Assembly: GCA_964399165.1 (NCBI GenBank)
Contig: CAYNPO010000018.1
Coordinates: 1-64,000, forward strand
Length of the DNA stretch: 64,000 bases
Direction: 5' to 3'
Source of the DNA: UBA6144 sp964399165
Lineage (GTDB): Bacteria; Bdellovibrionota; Bacteriovoracia; Bacteriovoracales; Bacteriovoracaceae
A program made the translations under genes and the position numbers. Below the pieces are notes generated by a model that was not told the DNA's origin, searched no databases, and was given only the letters and a program-made list of their open reading frames with translations. Positions 32,122-40,020 of this stretch are shown here, piece by piece (the first letter of the stretch is position 1; every line of letters starts with the position of its first letter).

Positions 32122-33204
32122 GTGAAACGCTTGGTTCATTCCTTGGGTCTGGGTCTTCTGTGCCTATCCCTTAACTCACTCGCCAACGATCGCGATGGCG
32201 GCAATGGCACAGGCGGCGGCGGCGGTGTATGCGAGAACAACATCTGCCAGACGCTGGCGCAGGCGGGAATGATCCCGGGGCGCCCCCGTTCCGTGGAGGC
32301 CATCAGCGCGGCCACGGCCCAGGAAGTCGAGGCGATCCTATCCAAGCTTCTAGTTTCACCTTACTTAAAGAGGTATCTCCGGAACAAAACGCTACGCCGA
32401 TTGAGCGAGTTTAATGTCATCTCGGACCCGGCACAAGTCGGTGAAGAACAGCGCCGCGAGATCAATCGCATCCGGAGCAGCTACGAGCGAGTGCTGGGCG
32501 CCGGGCAAGTTCCAAACACCTTCACCGTTTTCGCTTACTCCACTCTCCGATACGGGAATATTCCCTGCAGGGCGCTTGATCCCAAGACCACGCTCTTACC
32601 CGCCTTCTTCCAGCTGAATACCCGGGGGCAAGCGCTCATCCTCATCCACGAGGCGCTTTACCTGTGCCAAGACGAAAACGACCTGGCCTCCGTGCTTGAA
32701 ATCGACCGCGAACTGCTCAAGCAACTTGAAGCGGTGGAGGCTAATGCCTCCAGGGCCGAGTCTGAACGCGTCTACGTGGATCGGCTCCCCCTCATCGTGG
32801 CCCTGGGTGCACTCAAAGCTCCAAGTGAAATTAACCTCACGCAATTGTCTGATGAAATCCTGCTCTCAGCACAATGGCGCCTGGGACGGTCGATTCGGAC
32901 CGTCGACCTCTGTGACGACGCAATAGATCCATCCCTCGCGACCACTGTCTGCTACTTCTACAACGGCGCTGCGCTCTATACCTCTCCTCTGCGGGCCGAG
33001 ATCACCGCTCTCCACAGATTCTCTGGGGGGCATGCTGGGTTCCTTCTGAGGGAATCTCGGTTGCATCGCCGCTCCACCCGTTGCAATTCCACCGGAAGTA
33101 CCTTTGCATGGTTGAACGACGAGTCGCGATACATTGTGACTTCTTGCGGAACAGGTCCGACTTCCTACAATGCGTACTACATGTACCTCGTCAGAATGCC
33201 CTGA
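32122..33204 (+). CDS. Exported protein of unknown function, Gly/Asn-rich N-terminus
   Basis: 360 residues. A Sec signal peptide (KRLVHSLGLGLLCLSLNSLA) is followed by a Gly/Asn/Asp-rich segment (NDRDGGNGTGGGGG) and a soluble domain with a HEALY segment (ALILIHEALYLCQDENDL) that recalls an HExxH-less zinc site and several Cys that could pair. A long Asp/Glu helical middle part precedes a C-terminal beta-type region (CYFYNGAALYTSPL, then CNSTGSTFAWLNDESRYIVTSCG). GTG start at 32122 with TTGGAGG upstream. Exported Gly/Asn-linker proteins like this are common in Bdellovibrio-type genomes; no named family is recognised. A single-gene unit, divergent from TIGR02147. Confidence 0.78.
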   Translation: MKRLVHSLGLGLLCLSLNSLANDRDGGNGTGGGGGVCENNICQTLAQAGMIPGRPRSVEAISAATAQEVEAILSKLLVSPYLKRYLRNKTLRRLSEFNVISDPAQVGEEQRREINRIRSSYERVLGAGQVPNTFTVFAYSTLRYGNIPCRALDPKTTLLPAFFQLNTRGQALILIHEALYLCQDENDLASVLEIDRELLKQLEAVEANASRAESERVYVDRLPLIVALGALKAPSEINLTQLSDEILLSAQWRLGRSIRTVDLCDDAIDPSLATTVCYFYNGAALYTSPLRAEITALHRFSGGHAGFLLRESRLHRRSTRCNSTGSTFAWLNDESRYIVTSCGTGPTSYNAYYMYLVRMP

Positions 33205-33214
33205 GTCGCCCCCG

Positions 33215-33232
33215 GCCCGCACGGAAGCGGGC
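33215..33232. terminator. Possible bidirectional terminator between convergent genes
   Basis: GCCCGC-ACGGAA-GCGGGC hairpin, 11 bases past the exported-protein stop and just before the VOC gene's end. U-run is weak. Confidence 0.35.
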
Positions 33233-33238
33233 TTCCCC

Positions 33239-33592
33239 TCAATCCTTGAACCTCGTCACTTCGAACTCATTCCCCCACGGATCCGCCATCACATAGCTCT
33301 TCCCGTCCGGGTGGTCGGCGATGTCCACCACCACCCGTGCTCCAAGCCCCAAGGCCTTCGCCTTCGCCGGTTCCAGCTCGGCATCGGGGAATTCGAAGAC
33401 CGGCACAAAGTTGGAACGGTTCTTCGCCACGGAGAAGCCTTCCTCCCACAGCAACCCGAAATTGATGTTCTGGCACTTGAACTCAGACCAGTAAGCGGAA
33501 CGCTTGGGTGGCTTGGTCCCGAAGAAGCCTTCCCAAAAAACCACCGCGGCATCCATGTCGGCAACCTTGAGGTAGGCCGTCCGCATTCTCAC
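33239..33592 (-). CDS. VOC (glyoxalase/bleomycin-resistance fold) protein
   Basis: 117 residues, one vicinal-oxygen-chelate domain: RTAYLKVADMDAAVVFWEGFFGTKP, FVPVFEFPDAELEPAKAKALGLG, YVMADPWGNEFEVTRF. The His/Glu metal positions of active glyoxalases are only partly evident: the final NEFEV carries a Glu, the first strand lacks a His, so activity may be lost or divergent. GTG at 33592 overlaps the trpS stop (GTGA); an ATG at 33586 is possible. Probably cotranscribed with trpS. Confidence 0.83.
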   Translation of the reverse strand: MRMRTAYLKVADMDAAVVFWEGFFGTKPPKRSAYWSEFKCQNINFGLLWEEGFSVAKNRSNFVPVFEFPDAELEPAKAKALGLGARVVVDIADHPDGKSYVMADPWGNEFEVTRFKD

Positions 33593-34614
33593 CGCAGGAG
33601 CCCCACGGTCTTATAGACGTTGTCGAGGGTCACGCGGGCCCGTTCCTGGGCGCGATCGGCGCCAGATTTCATCAGCGCATCCAAGTGCCCCTTGTCCCCC
33701 ATGAGCCGCGCGTACTCCGCCTGCACCGGCCTCAAGGTTTCCACCACCAACTCCGCCAAAGCCACCTTGAGATGCCCGTACATTTTCCCGTCGAACTCCG
33801 CCTCTACCTGGGCCATGCTTTTCTCCGACAACACGGAGTAGATGGTCATGAGATTGGAGAGCCCCGGCTTGTTCTCGAGGTCATACTTCACCTCGGTGCC
33901 CGAGTCGGTCTCGGCGGACTTGATCTTCTTCTCGATCTTTTTCGGGTCGTCGATGACGGAGACGAAGTTCTTCTCGTTTTCGTCGGACTTAGACATCTTC
34001 TTCTTCGGGTCTTGCAGAGACATCACGCGCGCACCCTGTTTACCAATGTAAGCGTCAGGCAGCACGAACACGTCCTGGTCAAATCCGTTCTCCACGGTTT
34101 TTGAAGGGCGCCCATAACGGTTGGCGAAAAATCCCACAATGTCGCGGCAGAGCTCCAGGTGCTGCCGCTGGTCCTCACCAACGGGTACTAGGTGAGCGCG
34201 ATAGAGTAGGATGTCCGCGGCCATGAGCACGGGGTAGGTGAAGAGGCCTGCATTGATGTTCTGGGCGTGCTTCTCCGACTTGTCCTTGAACTGGGTCATC
34301 CGGTTAAGGTAGCCCATGGGCGTGAGGCAGGTCAGGATCCAGGCGAGTTCGGCGTGTTCGTGCACGTGGGACTGCACGAAGATGGTGTTCTTGACCGGGT
34401 CGAGTCCGAGGGCAAGGTACTGGGCGAAGAAACTGTACGTGCGCTCCCGCAGGACCTTGGGATCCTGGTGCACGGTGAGCGCGTGCAGATCCGCCAAGAA
34501 GTAGAGGCAGTCATACTCTTCCTGCAACTTGCGCCAGTTGTTGATGGCCCCGATGTAGTTGCCCAGGGTGAGATCGCCGGTGACGGTGCTGCCGCTCAGG
34601 ATGGTCTTTTTCAT
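33589..34614 (-). CDS. trpS: Tryptophan--tRNA ligase
   Basis: 341 residues. Class I synthetase motifs: LSGSTVTGDLTLGNYIGAI (TxGxLHLGNY, HIGH-type), GEDQRQHLELCRDI, PDAYIGKQGARVMSLQDPKKKMSKSDEN (KMSKS). The MKKTILSG start at 34614 is preferred over upstream frame openings. Charges tRNA-Trp. On the minus strand it reads toward the VOC gene. It is divergent from the hybrid kinase at 34719 across 104 bases. Confidence 0.96.
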   Translation of the reverse strand: MKKTILSGSTVTGDLTLGNYIGAINNWRKLQEEYDCLYFLADLHALTVHQDPKVLRERTYSFFAQYLALGLDPVKNTIFVQSHVHEHAELAWILTCLTPMGYLNRMTQFKDKSEKHAQNINAGLFTYPVLMAADILLYRAHLVPVGEDQRQHLELCRDIVGFFANRYGRPSKTVENGFDQDVFVLPDAYIGKQGARVMSLQDPKKKMSKSDENEKNFVSVIDDPKKIEKKIKSAETDSGTEVKYDLENKPGLSNLMTIYSVLSEKSMAQVEAEFDGKMYGHLKVALAELVVETLRPVQAEYARLMGDKGHLDALMKSGADRAQERARVTLDNVYKTVGLLR

Positions 34615-34718
34615 GGATTGAGTATATCGGGCGTCAGGAAAGTTGGGCAAATGTAAAGGAACCGTAACAACCTAGGATTTAAGTCACGGGTCTGGGATTT
34701 ACGACCGAGAATGCTCCC

Positions 34719-36890
34719 ATGAACCCACGTTGCGATGATTCCGACGACATTCAAATCCAGGCCGAGTTTGAACTCGGGAGACGTCTGGGGGCGGGAAGCC
34801 TAGCGCACATCGCCCTGTTCGCAGTGGTCTATGTCGCGACCGCTTTTGCCCATGACTTCCCCCGGGGCATGGCCGCGGCCGGTGTGGCGCTGGTCGTCGC
34901 AAGCTTGCTCCGTCTGGGCCTGAGCCTGAGACAGGAGGCGTTCTACCCCGCCCACCGGCGCACCTGGATGTGGGCCTTCGACGCTTTACTGGTCTTCACC
35001 GCCATGATTTGGGGCGGTCTTGGACTGTGCGCACTGCATTTCTATGGTGTGGTCAGCCAGCCCACCTCCATCGTTCTTCTGGTGGTCAGCGGGATCTCTG
35101 CCGGCGCCGCCAACTCTCTGACCCCTTGCCGCCACCGGGCCTGGCTGTTCATCGCCATCACTCTGGGAATCCCCTTCCTGGGATTGGTTTCGGACTCCCA
35201 AGCCACCAACTACCCCTTCGCCGTCATATTCTCGGTCTTCGCCGGTTTTCTGGGCCTCCAAGTTAAAGGGCAGAACGAGGTGTATCGCGAGCTTCTTCGC
35301 ACCACCAAGAAGGCCAAAGAACAGAGAAGCGAGATTGAGAAGGCACTTGCCGTGGCAGAAGCAGCCACCCAATCTAAATCCGAGTTCCTTGCTAACATGA
35401 GCCACGAAATCCGCACTCCCATGAACGGCGTGATCGGCATGTGCGACCTGCTGCTCTCTGAATCTCCCACGCCAACGCAGGCGGCGCGCCTCTCGATCAT
35501 TCAAGGTTGCGGCAACACCCTCCTCACTTTGCTCAATGAGATTCTGGATTACTCCAAGCTTGAGGCCAATAAAATCGTTTTGGAGAATGAACCCTTCAAT
35601 CCGAGGCAGGTGGCCCTGGAGACAGTGGAACTTTTCGCCACGAAGGCCTCCGAGCGCGGGCTCCTCCTCCGACTGGAGCCAGCACCTGGGGGTTTCCCCC
35701 AATGGCTCATGGGTGACTCCATGCGCTTCCGCCAAGTGCTCGCCAACCTCGTGGGGAACGCTGTGAAGTTCACCGAACGCGGGGAAGTGGTGGTGAGCAC
35801 GACAGTCTCGCCTATGGACGATGGTCGCGTGCGCCTGGAAGTACGCGTTCGCGACACCGGCATCGGAATCGAGGCGGATGCTTTGCCACGCCTCTTCCAC
35901 TCCTTCACCCAGGCCGACGCCTCCACGACCCGCAAGTACGGGGGCACGGGACTGGGCCTCACCATTAGCAAAGGGCTTTGCGAGAAGATGGGCGGCGGCA
36001 TCGACGTGGAAAGCCGACCTGGCGAGGGGTCCGTTTTCTGCTTCCACCTCTCGCTGGGTGAGGTGCCGGCCCACGCTGCGCCCATGCCCAGTCCGGTCAA
36101 GAGCGTGGACCCCCACATGGCGGCCAAGCTTCCCCAACGCATCCTGGTGGCCGAAGACAACCGGGTCAACCAGCAGGTGATCACCGGCTTCCTGGGAAAA
36201 CTTGGGTACGCCGCGGACATCGCGGAGGACGGTCTGCAAGTGCTCGAGCGGGTTGCCCAAGTCCGCTACGACCTCATACTCATGGACTGCCACATGCCAC
36301 AAATGGATGGATTCGAGGCAACCCGCGAGATCTGCCGCCGGTACGCCCCTGGCGATCGTCCCAAGATCATCGCCGTGACAGCGAGCCGCCAACGGGAAGA
36401 CATGGAGAAATGTTTGGCCAGCGGCATGGACGGTTTCGTGGGCAAGCCCGTCCAGGTACGGGAGTTGGTGGCGGTGTTGGAACGCTTCGCCTCTGTCGTG
36501 CCCGCTCCCGCGCATCCAACGGATACGGCGTCATCCGGAGCTACGTCCTCCTTCGATGTGAGGCAGCTGCGCGCCAACTACCGAGGCATGGAAGACGCGC
36601 TCCCCGAGACTGTGGAACATTTTCTCGCGCAAGCGCCCCGCATGCTGGAGGAGATCCAGCGGGCGGTTGAGGAGTCGTCTCCCCGACGCCTCCAACTGGC
36701 CGCTCATGCTTTCCGCGGGGCCCTAATGAATTTTTACGCCGCCCCAGCTGCCTCCCTCGCATGGGAACTCGAGCAGATGGCGGAGAGCCCACGCTTGGAG
36801 CGAGGACGCGAAATCTATGTCGCCTTAGCAACCGAAACAGCCAGTTTATCTGAAGCCCTGAGGAAACTCCTGGGCGAGGAGGTCGCATGA
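34719..36890 (+). CDS. Membrane hybrid histidine kinase with receiver and Hpt domains
   Basis: 723 residues. Five or six membrane helices in the first ~185 residues (IALFAVVYVATAFA, AAGVALVVASLLRLGLSL, AFDALLVFTAMIWGGLGLCAL, TSIVLLVVSGISAGAANS, FIAITLGIPFLGLVSDS, VIFSVFAGFLGLQVK), a coiled linker, HisKA (FLANMSHEIRTPMNGVIGMCDLLLSE), HATPase (NLVGNAVKFTERG; DTGIGIEADALP; GGTGLGLTISKGLC), receiver (AEDNRVNQQVITGFLGKLGY; Asp in LILMDCHMPQMDGFEA; Lys in FVGKPVQV) and Hpt near 650-700 (LQLAAHAFRGALMNF, the His in AAHAFRG). Sensor domain is integral membrane, no known ligand. ATGA overlap with the next gene. Confidence 0.93.
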   Translation: MNPRCDDSDDIQIQAEFELGRRLGAGSLAHIALFAVVYVATAFAHDFPRGMAAAGVALVVASLLRLGLSLRQEAFYPAHRRTWMWAFDALLVFTAMIWGGLGLCALHFYGVVSQPTSIVLLVVSGISAGAANSLTPCRHRAWLFIAITLGIPFLGLVSDSQATNYPFAVIFSVFAGFLGLQVKGQNEVYRELLRTTKKAKEQRSEIEKALAVAEAATQSKSEFLANMSHEIRTPMNGVIGMCDLLLSESPTPTQAARLSIIQGCGNTLLTLLNEILDYSKLEANKIVLENEPFNPRQVALETVELFATKASERGLLLRLEPAPGGFPQWLMGDSMRFRQVLANLVGNAVKFTERGEVVVSTTVSPMDDGRVRLEVRVRDTGIGIEADALPRLFHSFTQADASTTRKYGGTGLGLTISKGLCEKMGGGIDVESRPGEGSVFCFHLSLGEVPAHAAPMPSPVKSVDPHMAAKLPQRILVAEDNRVNQQVITGFLGKLGYAADIAEDGLQVLERVAQVRYDLILMDCHMPQMDGFEATREICRRYAPGDRPKIIAVTASRQREDMEKCLASGMDGFVGKPVQVRELVAVLERFASVVPAPAHPTDTASSGATSSFDVRQLRANYRGMEDALPETVEHFLAQAPRMLEEIQRAVEESSPRRLQLAAHAFRGALMNFYAAPAASLAWELEQMAESPRLERGREIYVALATETASLSEALRKLLGEEVA

Positions 36891-37546
36891 GCGCGCAAAA
36901 AACCGTCTTGATCGTGGATGACAGCGAGTTCGACCGCGCCTTGTTGGTACGCGCCCTGGAGCGCAAGACCGACTGTCGGACGCTCGTGGCCGCCGACGGC
37001 GAACAGTGCCTGGCGGCCCTCGAAGCAGGAAAGGTGGACTTGGTTTTGATGGACATCCTCATGCCCGGGGCCTACGGCACCCATCTCCTGAAACTGATCC
37101 GCGAGAAGCACAATCCCATCGAACTGCCAGTAATCATGATCACGGCCAAAGGCGACGCCGCTGACATCGTAGGGGCCCTCCAGCTAGGGGCCAACGACTA
37201 TATCATCAAGCCGGTGAACTTCGAGGTGGCCGTCTCCCGTATCTCCACCCATCTGCGCATAGCCGAGCTTTCGTCCGAAATGGCGCGGCTCCAGGAGATC
37301 GCCTCTCTCCACGCCATGGTGACCACCTACAACCATGAAATCAACAACCCCTTGGCCATCGCTCTGGGCGGATTGGAGCAACTCCGCAGGACCGTCCCCT
37401 TGGAAGTCCGTGAGGAAGTCATGCGGGCCGAAGCCGCCATGTGGCGCATCGCTCAGATCGTGAAGAAGATCCAGGAAGTGACCCAAGCGGGCAAGGTTCA
37501 GCTGGAGCCCTACGTGGGATCCACGCGCATGGTGAAGCTCACATAA
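36887..37546 (+). CDS. Response regulator fused to an orphan histidine-kinase dimerisation segment
   Basis: 219 residues. Receiver domain (TVLIVDDSEFDRALLVRAL; phospho-Asp in LVLMDILMPGAYG; Thr in IMITAKGDA; Lys in YIIKPVNFEVA), then a C-terminal ~90-residue helical stretch carrying VTTYNHEINNPLAIALGGLEQLRRTVP, an H-box of the NtrB type with the HEINNPL core. The chain stops about 55 residues after the H-box, with no N, G1 or G2 boxes, so there is no ATPase domain. The His could be a phosphotransfer site. ATG overlaps the hybrid-kinase stop (ATGA), pointing to direct partnership. The output role is inferred. Confidence 0.82.
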   Translation: MSAQKTVLIVDDSEFDRALLVRALERKTDCRTLVAADGEQCLAALEAGKVDLVLMDILMPGAYGTHLLKLIREKHNPIELPVIMITAKGDAADIVGALQLGANDYIIKPVNFEVAVSRISTHLRIAELSSEMARLQEIASLHAMVTTYNHEINNPLAIALGGLEQLRRTVPLEVREEVMRAEAAMWRIAQIVKKIQEVTQAGKVQLEPYVGSTRMVKLT

Positions 37547-37556
37547 AAACCGGCGT

Positions 37557-38027
37557 TCAAGCCACTCTCAGCTCGTTCCTCACGTCCTTGACGCCATCCA
37601 AGCTTTCCACGCAAGCTTCGGCCGCGCGCTTGGTCCCCCGGTCTGAAACCATGCCCGTGAGGACCACTATTCCGTTCTCCACTGACACCTCGATGTCACT
37701 GGCGTCAACATAGCGGTCGAGATGAAGCGCCTCACAAGCCTCCTCGCGGATGCGTTGGTCCGAGCGTCGCCAGCCCTTGGGGCCCTTCCCAGCGTGATCG
37801 CCCCAAGGACGGTTCCACTGATGGGCGTAATCGTGGGTCAGGTAATCATTCCCATAGCCCCCCAGCCCGCCGCTCTCGGAAAGTCCGAAGCTAATGTGGT
37901 CGCTGGTCACTAGTCCCGGGCCCGTCCCGGTTTCTCCGAAGGAGTGGGCCACCCCACTGCGTGCGGAATCCCGCTCACCGGGGCCCCTTCCATATCCAAA
38001 ACGCTGCTCAGGAATGTCTCGACGCAT
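37557..38027 (-). CDS. BON-domain protein, cytosolic or loosely exported
   Basis: 156 residues. The N-terminal ~75 residues are low-complexity, rich in Gly, Arg and Tyr (RDIPEQRFGYGRGPGERD; GLGGYGNDYLTHDYAHQW), with no obvious signal peptide. From about residue 86 a single BON domain follows: DQRIREEACEALHLDRYVDASDIEVSVENGIVVLTGMVSDRGTKRAAEACVESLDGVKDVRNEL. AAGGAG lies five bases ahead of the ATG. Similar modular BON proteins with disordered Gly/Tyr-rich heads occur among envelope-stress genes. Transcribed in the same direction as the DUF4010 gene upstream, 81 bases apart. Confidence 0.85.
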   Translation of the reverse strand: MRRDIPEQRFGYGRGPGERDSARSGVAHSFGETGTGPGLVTSDHISFGLSESGGLGGYGNDYLTHDYAHQWNRPWGDHAGKGPKGWRRSDQRIREEACEALHLDRYVDASDIEVSVENGIVVLTGMVSDRGTKRAAEACVESLDGVKDVRNELRVA

Positions 38028-38076
38028 ACAGGCTCCTTGGTTGCCCAGCCGTAGGAACCCCCATGATAAAAGCAGT

Positions 38077-38094
38077 CCCTTTCGTACAAAAGGG
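38077..38094. promoter_or_regulatory. Inverted repeat between the DUF4010 and BON genes
   Basis: CCCTTT-CGTACA-AAAGGG, 6-bp arms, 50 bases ahead of the BON start and 15 past the DUF4010 stop. It may act as an operator for BON or as an attenuating hairpin; no U-run follows on the minus strand. Confidence 0.35.
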
Positions 38095-38108
38095 TCCTTC
38101 TCTTACGT

Positions 38109-39338
38109 TTAACGGATGACCAACCAACCCACCGCGCCCATGAGGACCGCTGCCGACAAGAAAACGGCCGTCAAGGCCCGGGCGAAGCTGCCTCCCCCGA
38201 GTGTCCAGGCAATGCCAACCTTGGCCAACAGGCTCGCCACCGCCGCTAACAGGACGGCTACCACGGCCGCTTCCGCGGACAACTTGCCCTGCACCCACAT
38301 GGTCGCGGTGGCCAAGGACACACCGTGGAGTTCGAAGGACCCGGTTACAAAAGAGACGGCGTAAGTCGCGCCCTCACCCAACCACAGCTCCGCCAGAGAG
38401 ACGCAGGCCAGGATCCCACCCAACAGGAACGCCAGCCGGAATACGCCTCTCCAATCCAAGGGAGAGCGCAGAGCGAGTCCCGTCACTCCCTGGGCCTTCC
38501 GGGATGAGAGGACAGCGCCCACGCCGCACACGAGGATTCCCACCGCTACGGCCGGAGCCACTCTTAAAGCCAGCGGCGGAGACACCAACCCCACCACGAA
38601 AATCAAGGCCAGGAACGCGGCGATCTTTGCGGCAAGGGTCGACGTGAGGAGGGCCCGCGAAGCCTGGGGGTTCTCCCTCGCCCTGCGGGAGGTGGAGACC
38701 GTCACGGCCGTGCTGGACACCAGACCCCCGAGAAGTCCCGCCACCAGAGCCCCCCGCTTTTCTCCCACCATCTTCACAAGTACATAGCTGCAGAACTCCA
38801 CAGACGCGAGGGTCAAGACGAGCAACCCAAACTTGCGAGGATTAAAGATGCCCCAGGGGTCGACGACTTTATCAGGCACCAGGTTCACCACGGCCACACC
38901 TCCGAGCAACAGCAGCAAGGCGGCTTCCAACTCGGAGGGCTTGATGGTCCGGGTGAAGCGGTGAAGTGCGGACTTGGAGAAGAGGATCACCGCCACGATG
39001 GGCCCAAGCATGGCGGAAAGGGCCGGCTCACGGTGCGAGGCATAGCCAAGGCAGAAGACGATGCCCGCGGCGAACTCCGTGGTAAGTCCCCGGTCCTGGT
39101 CTCCCCCGGGCATGCGCGCGGTTGTGAAGTAGGACACGAGGATCAATCCGAGCGCAAAAAGCGTGATGAGCGCGGCGAACCAGGGGTTACCGAGGCCTCC
39201 CGCCACCGCTCCCAACAAGCTGATGAGCAGCAGCGTGCGCACCCCGATGGCCTTCTTGTCTGGATGGGCCTTCTCCCGCTCGATGCCCACGAGGAGTCCA
39301 ATGACGAGCGAGATGAGGTAGGGTTGCCAGGTCGACAC
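38109..39338 (-). CDS. MgtC/SapB-DUF4010 family membrane protein
   Basis: 409 residues with about 11-12 membrane helices. The first ~150 residues match the MgtC/SapB N-domain (YLISLVIGLLVGIEREKAHP, GVRTLLLISLLGAVAGGLG), and the rest is DUF4010 (KFGLLVLTLASVEFCSYVLVKMVGEKRGALVAGLLGGLVSSTAVTVSTSRRARENP). MgtC-like proteins modulate magnesium and phosphate homeostasis in the inner membrane; the DUF4010 fusion's role is not settled. GTG start at 39338 with GGAGGAACC upstream. Same strand as the downstream BON gene. Confidence 0.88.
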   Translation of the reverse strand: MSTWQPYLISLVIGLLVGIEREKAHPDKKAIGVRTLLLISLLGAVAGGLGNPWFAALITLFALGLILVSYFTTARMPGGDQDRGLTTEFAAGIVFCLGYASHREPALSAMLGPIVAVILFSKSALHRFTRTIKPSELEAALLLLLGGVAVVNLVPDKVVDPWGIFNPRKFGLLVLTLASVEFCSYVLVKMVGEKRGALVAGLLGGLVSSTAVTVSTSRRARENPQASRALLTSTLAAKIAAFLALIFVVGLVSPPLALRVAPAVAVGILVCGVGAVLSSRKAQGVTGLALRSPLDWRGVFRLAFLLGGILACVSLAELWLGEGATYAVSFVTGSFELHGVSLATATMWVQGKLSAEAAVVAVLLAAVASLLAKVGIAWTLGGGSFARALTAVFLSAAVLMGAVGWLVIR

Positions 39339-39460
39339 GGTTCCTCCACAAACAATTTATGCCACCGAAAGAAGCGTGTGACCTGGACAAACCCGCGATC
39401 ACTAAGATTATGAAACCTAGGGCATGACCGCCCACCCAATGGACGAGCACCGGCGGAAAT

Positions 39461-39484
39461 AAAAAAGGGCCCCAAAAGGGGCCC
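39461..39484 (-). terminator. Rho-independent terminator of the initiator tRNA
   Basis: On the minus strand GGGCCCC-TTTT-GGGGCCC followed by TTTTTT (39466-39461), 11 bases after the encoded CCA. Confidence 0.9.
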
Positions 39485-39495
39485 TCTGAAAGTCT

Positions 39496-39572
<77 letters not shown>

Positions 39573-39701
39573 TCAGCAAAGTACTGATTTTCCGCGGACT
39601 TGTCCAGGAGATTCCGGAACACCTTTGGTCAGGCACAAACCCCTAATATTCCGTGAGCTCCCACCGAAGAGTTGGTGAGTGTGACGTCCAAAGGAACCTG
39701 C

Positions 39702-40016
39702 ATGACCAAGCTCGCCGCCTCGCTTAGCACTGACCTCGTGTTCAAAGTCGACACGCGGGACATGTCTCCTGCCCAAGTGCGCTTACTCAAGCAGATCCAG
39801 ACCTTGCTCATCCACACCCTCACCGCCGAAGAAGAGTCCGAGTATTTCGAGGCGTCCGCTCAGCTCCTGCGCCAGACCGCCCAGCTCATCAAGCACTCCC
39901 ACTTCCCGGAAGTGAACCGCGCTGCCATCCCCTACGCCGAGCAGGCCGTGGAGTACGCCATGGAGGCCCTTGGCGAAACCATGGCCGTCGGTTCCCGGGG
40001 CGACCTGGACAACTGA
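39702..40016 (+). CDS. Small soluble protein, unknown
   Basis: 104 residues, helical, with no signal peptide or membrane segment. MTKLAASLSTDLVFKVDTRDMSPAQVRLLKQIQTLLIHTLTAEEESEYFEASAQLLRQTAQLIKHSHF gives three amphipathic helices; the acidic segment TAEEESEYFEAS and the closing helix YAEQAVEYAMEALGE suggest a helical bundle or dimer. AAAGGAAC precedes ATG 39702; the frame extends upstream to 39672 with no Shine-Dalgarno sequence. It follows the tRNA promoter region and ends 4 bases before the convergent DUF155 gene. No family recognised. Confidence 0.75.
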   Translation: MTKLAASLSTDLVFKVDTRDMSPAQVRLLKQIQTLLIHTLTAEEESEYFEASAQLLRQTAQLIKHSHFPEVNRAAIPYAEQAVEYAMEALGETMAVGSRGDLDN

Positions 40017-40020
40017 AATC

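Noticed and set aside
38077..38094. Terminator of the DUF4010 gene
   Set aside because: The stem is only 6 bp and the following minus-strand bases (ACTGCTTTTATC) are not a proper U-run; listed only as a possible regulatory repeat.
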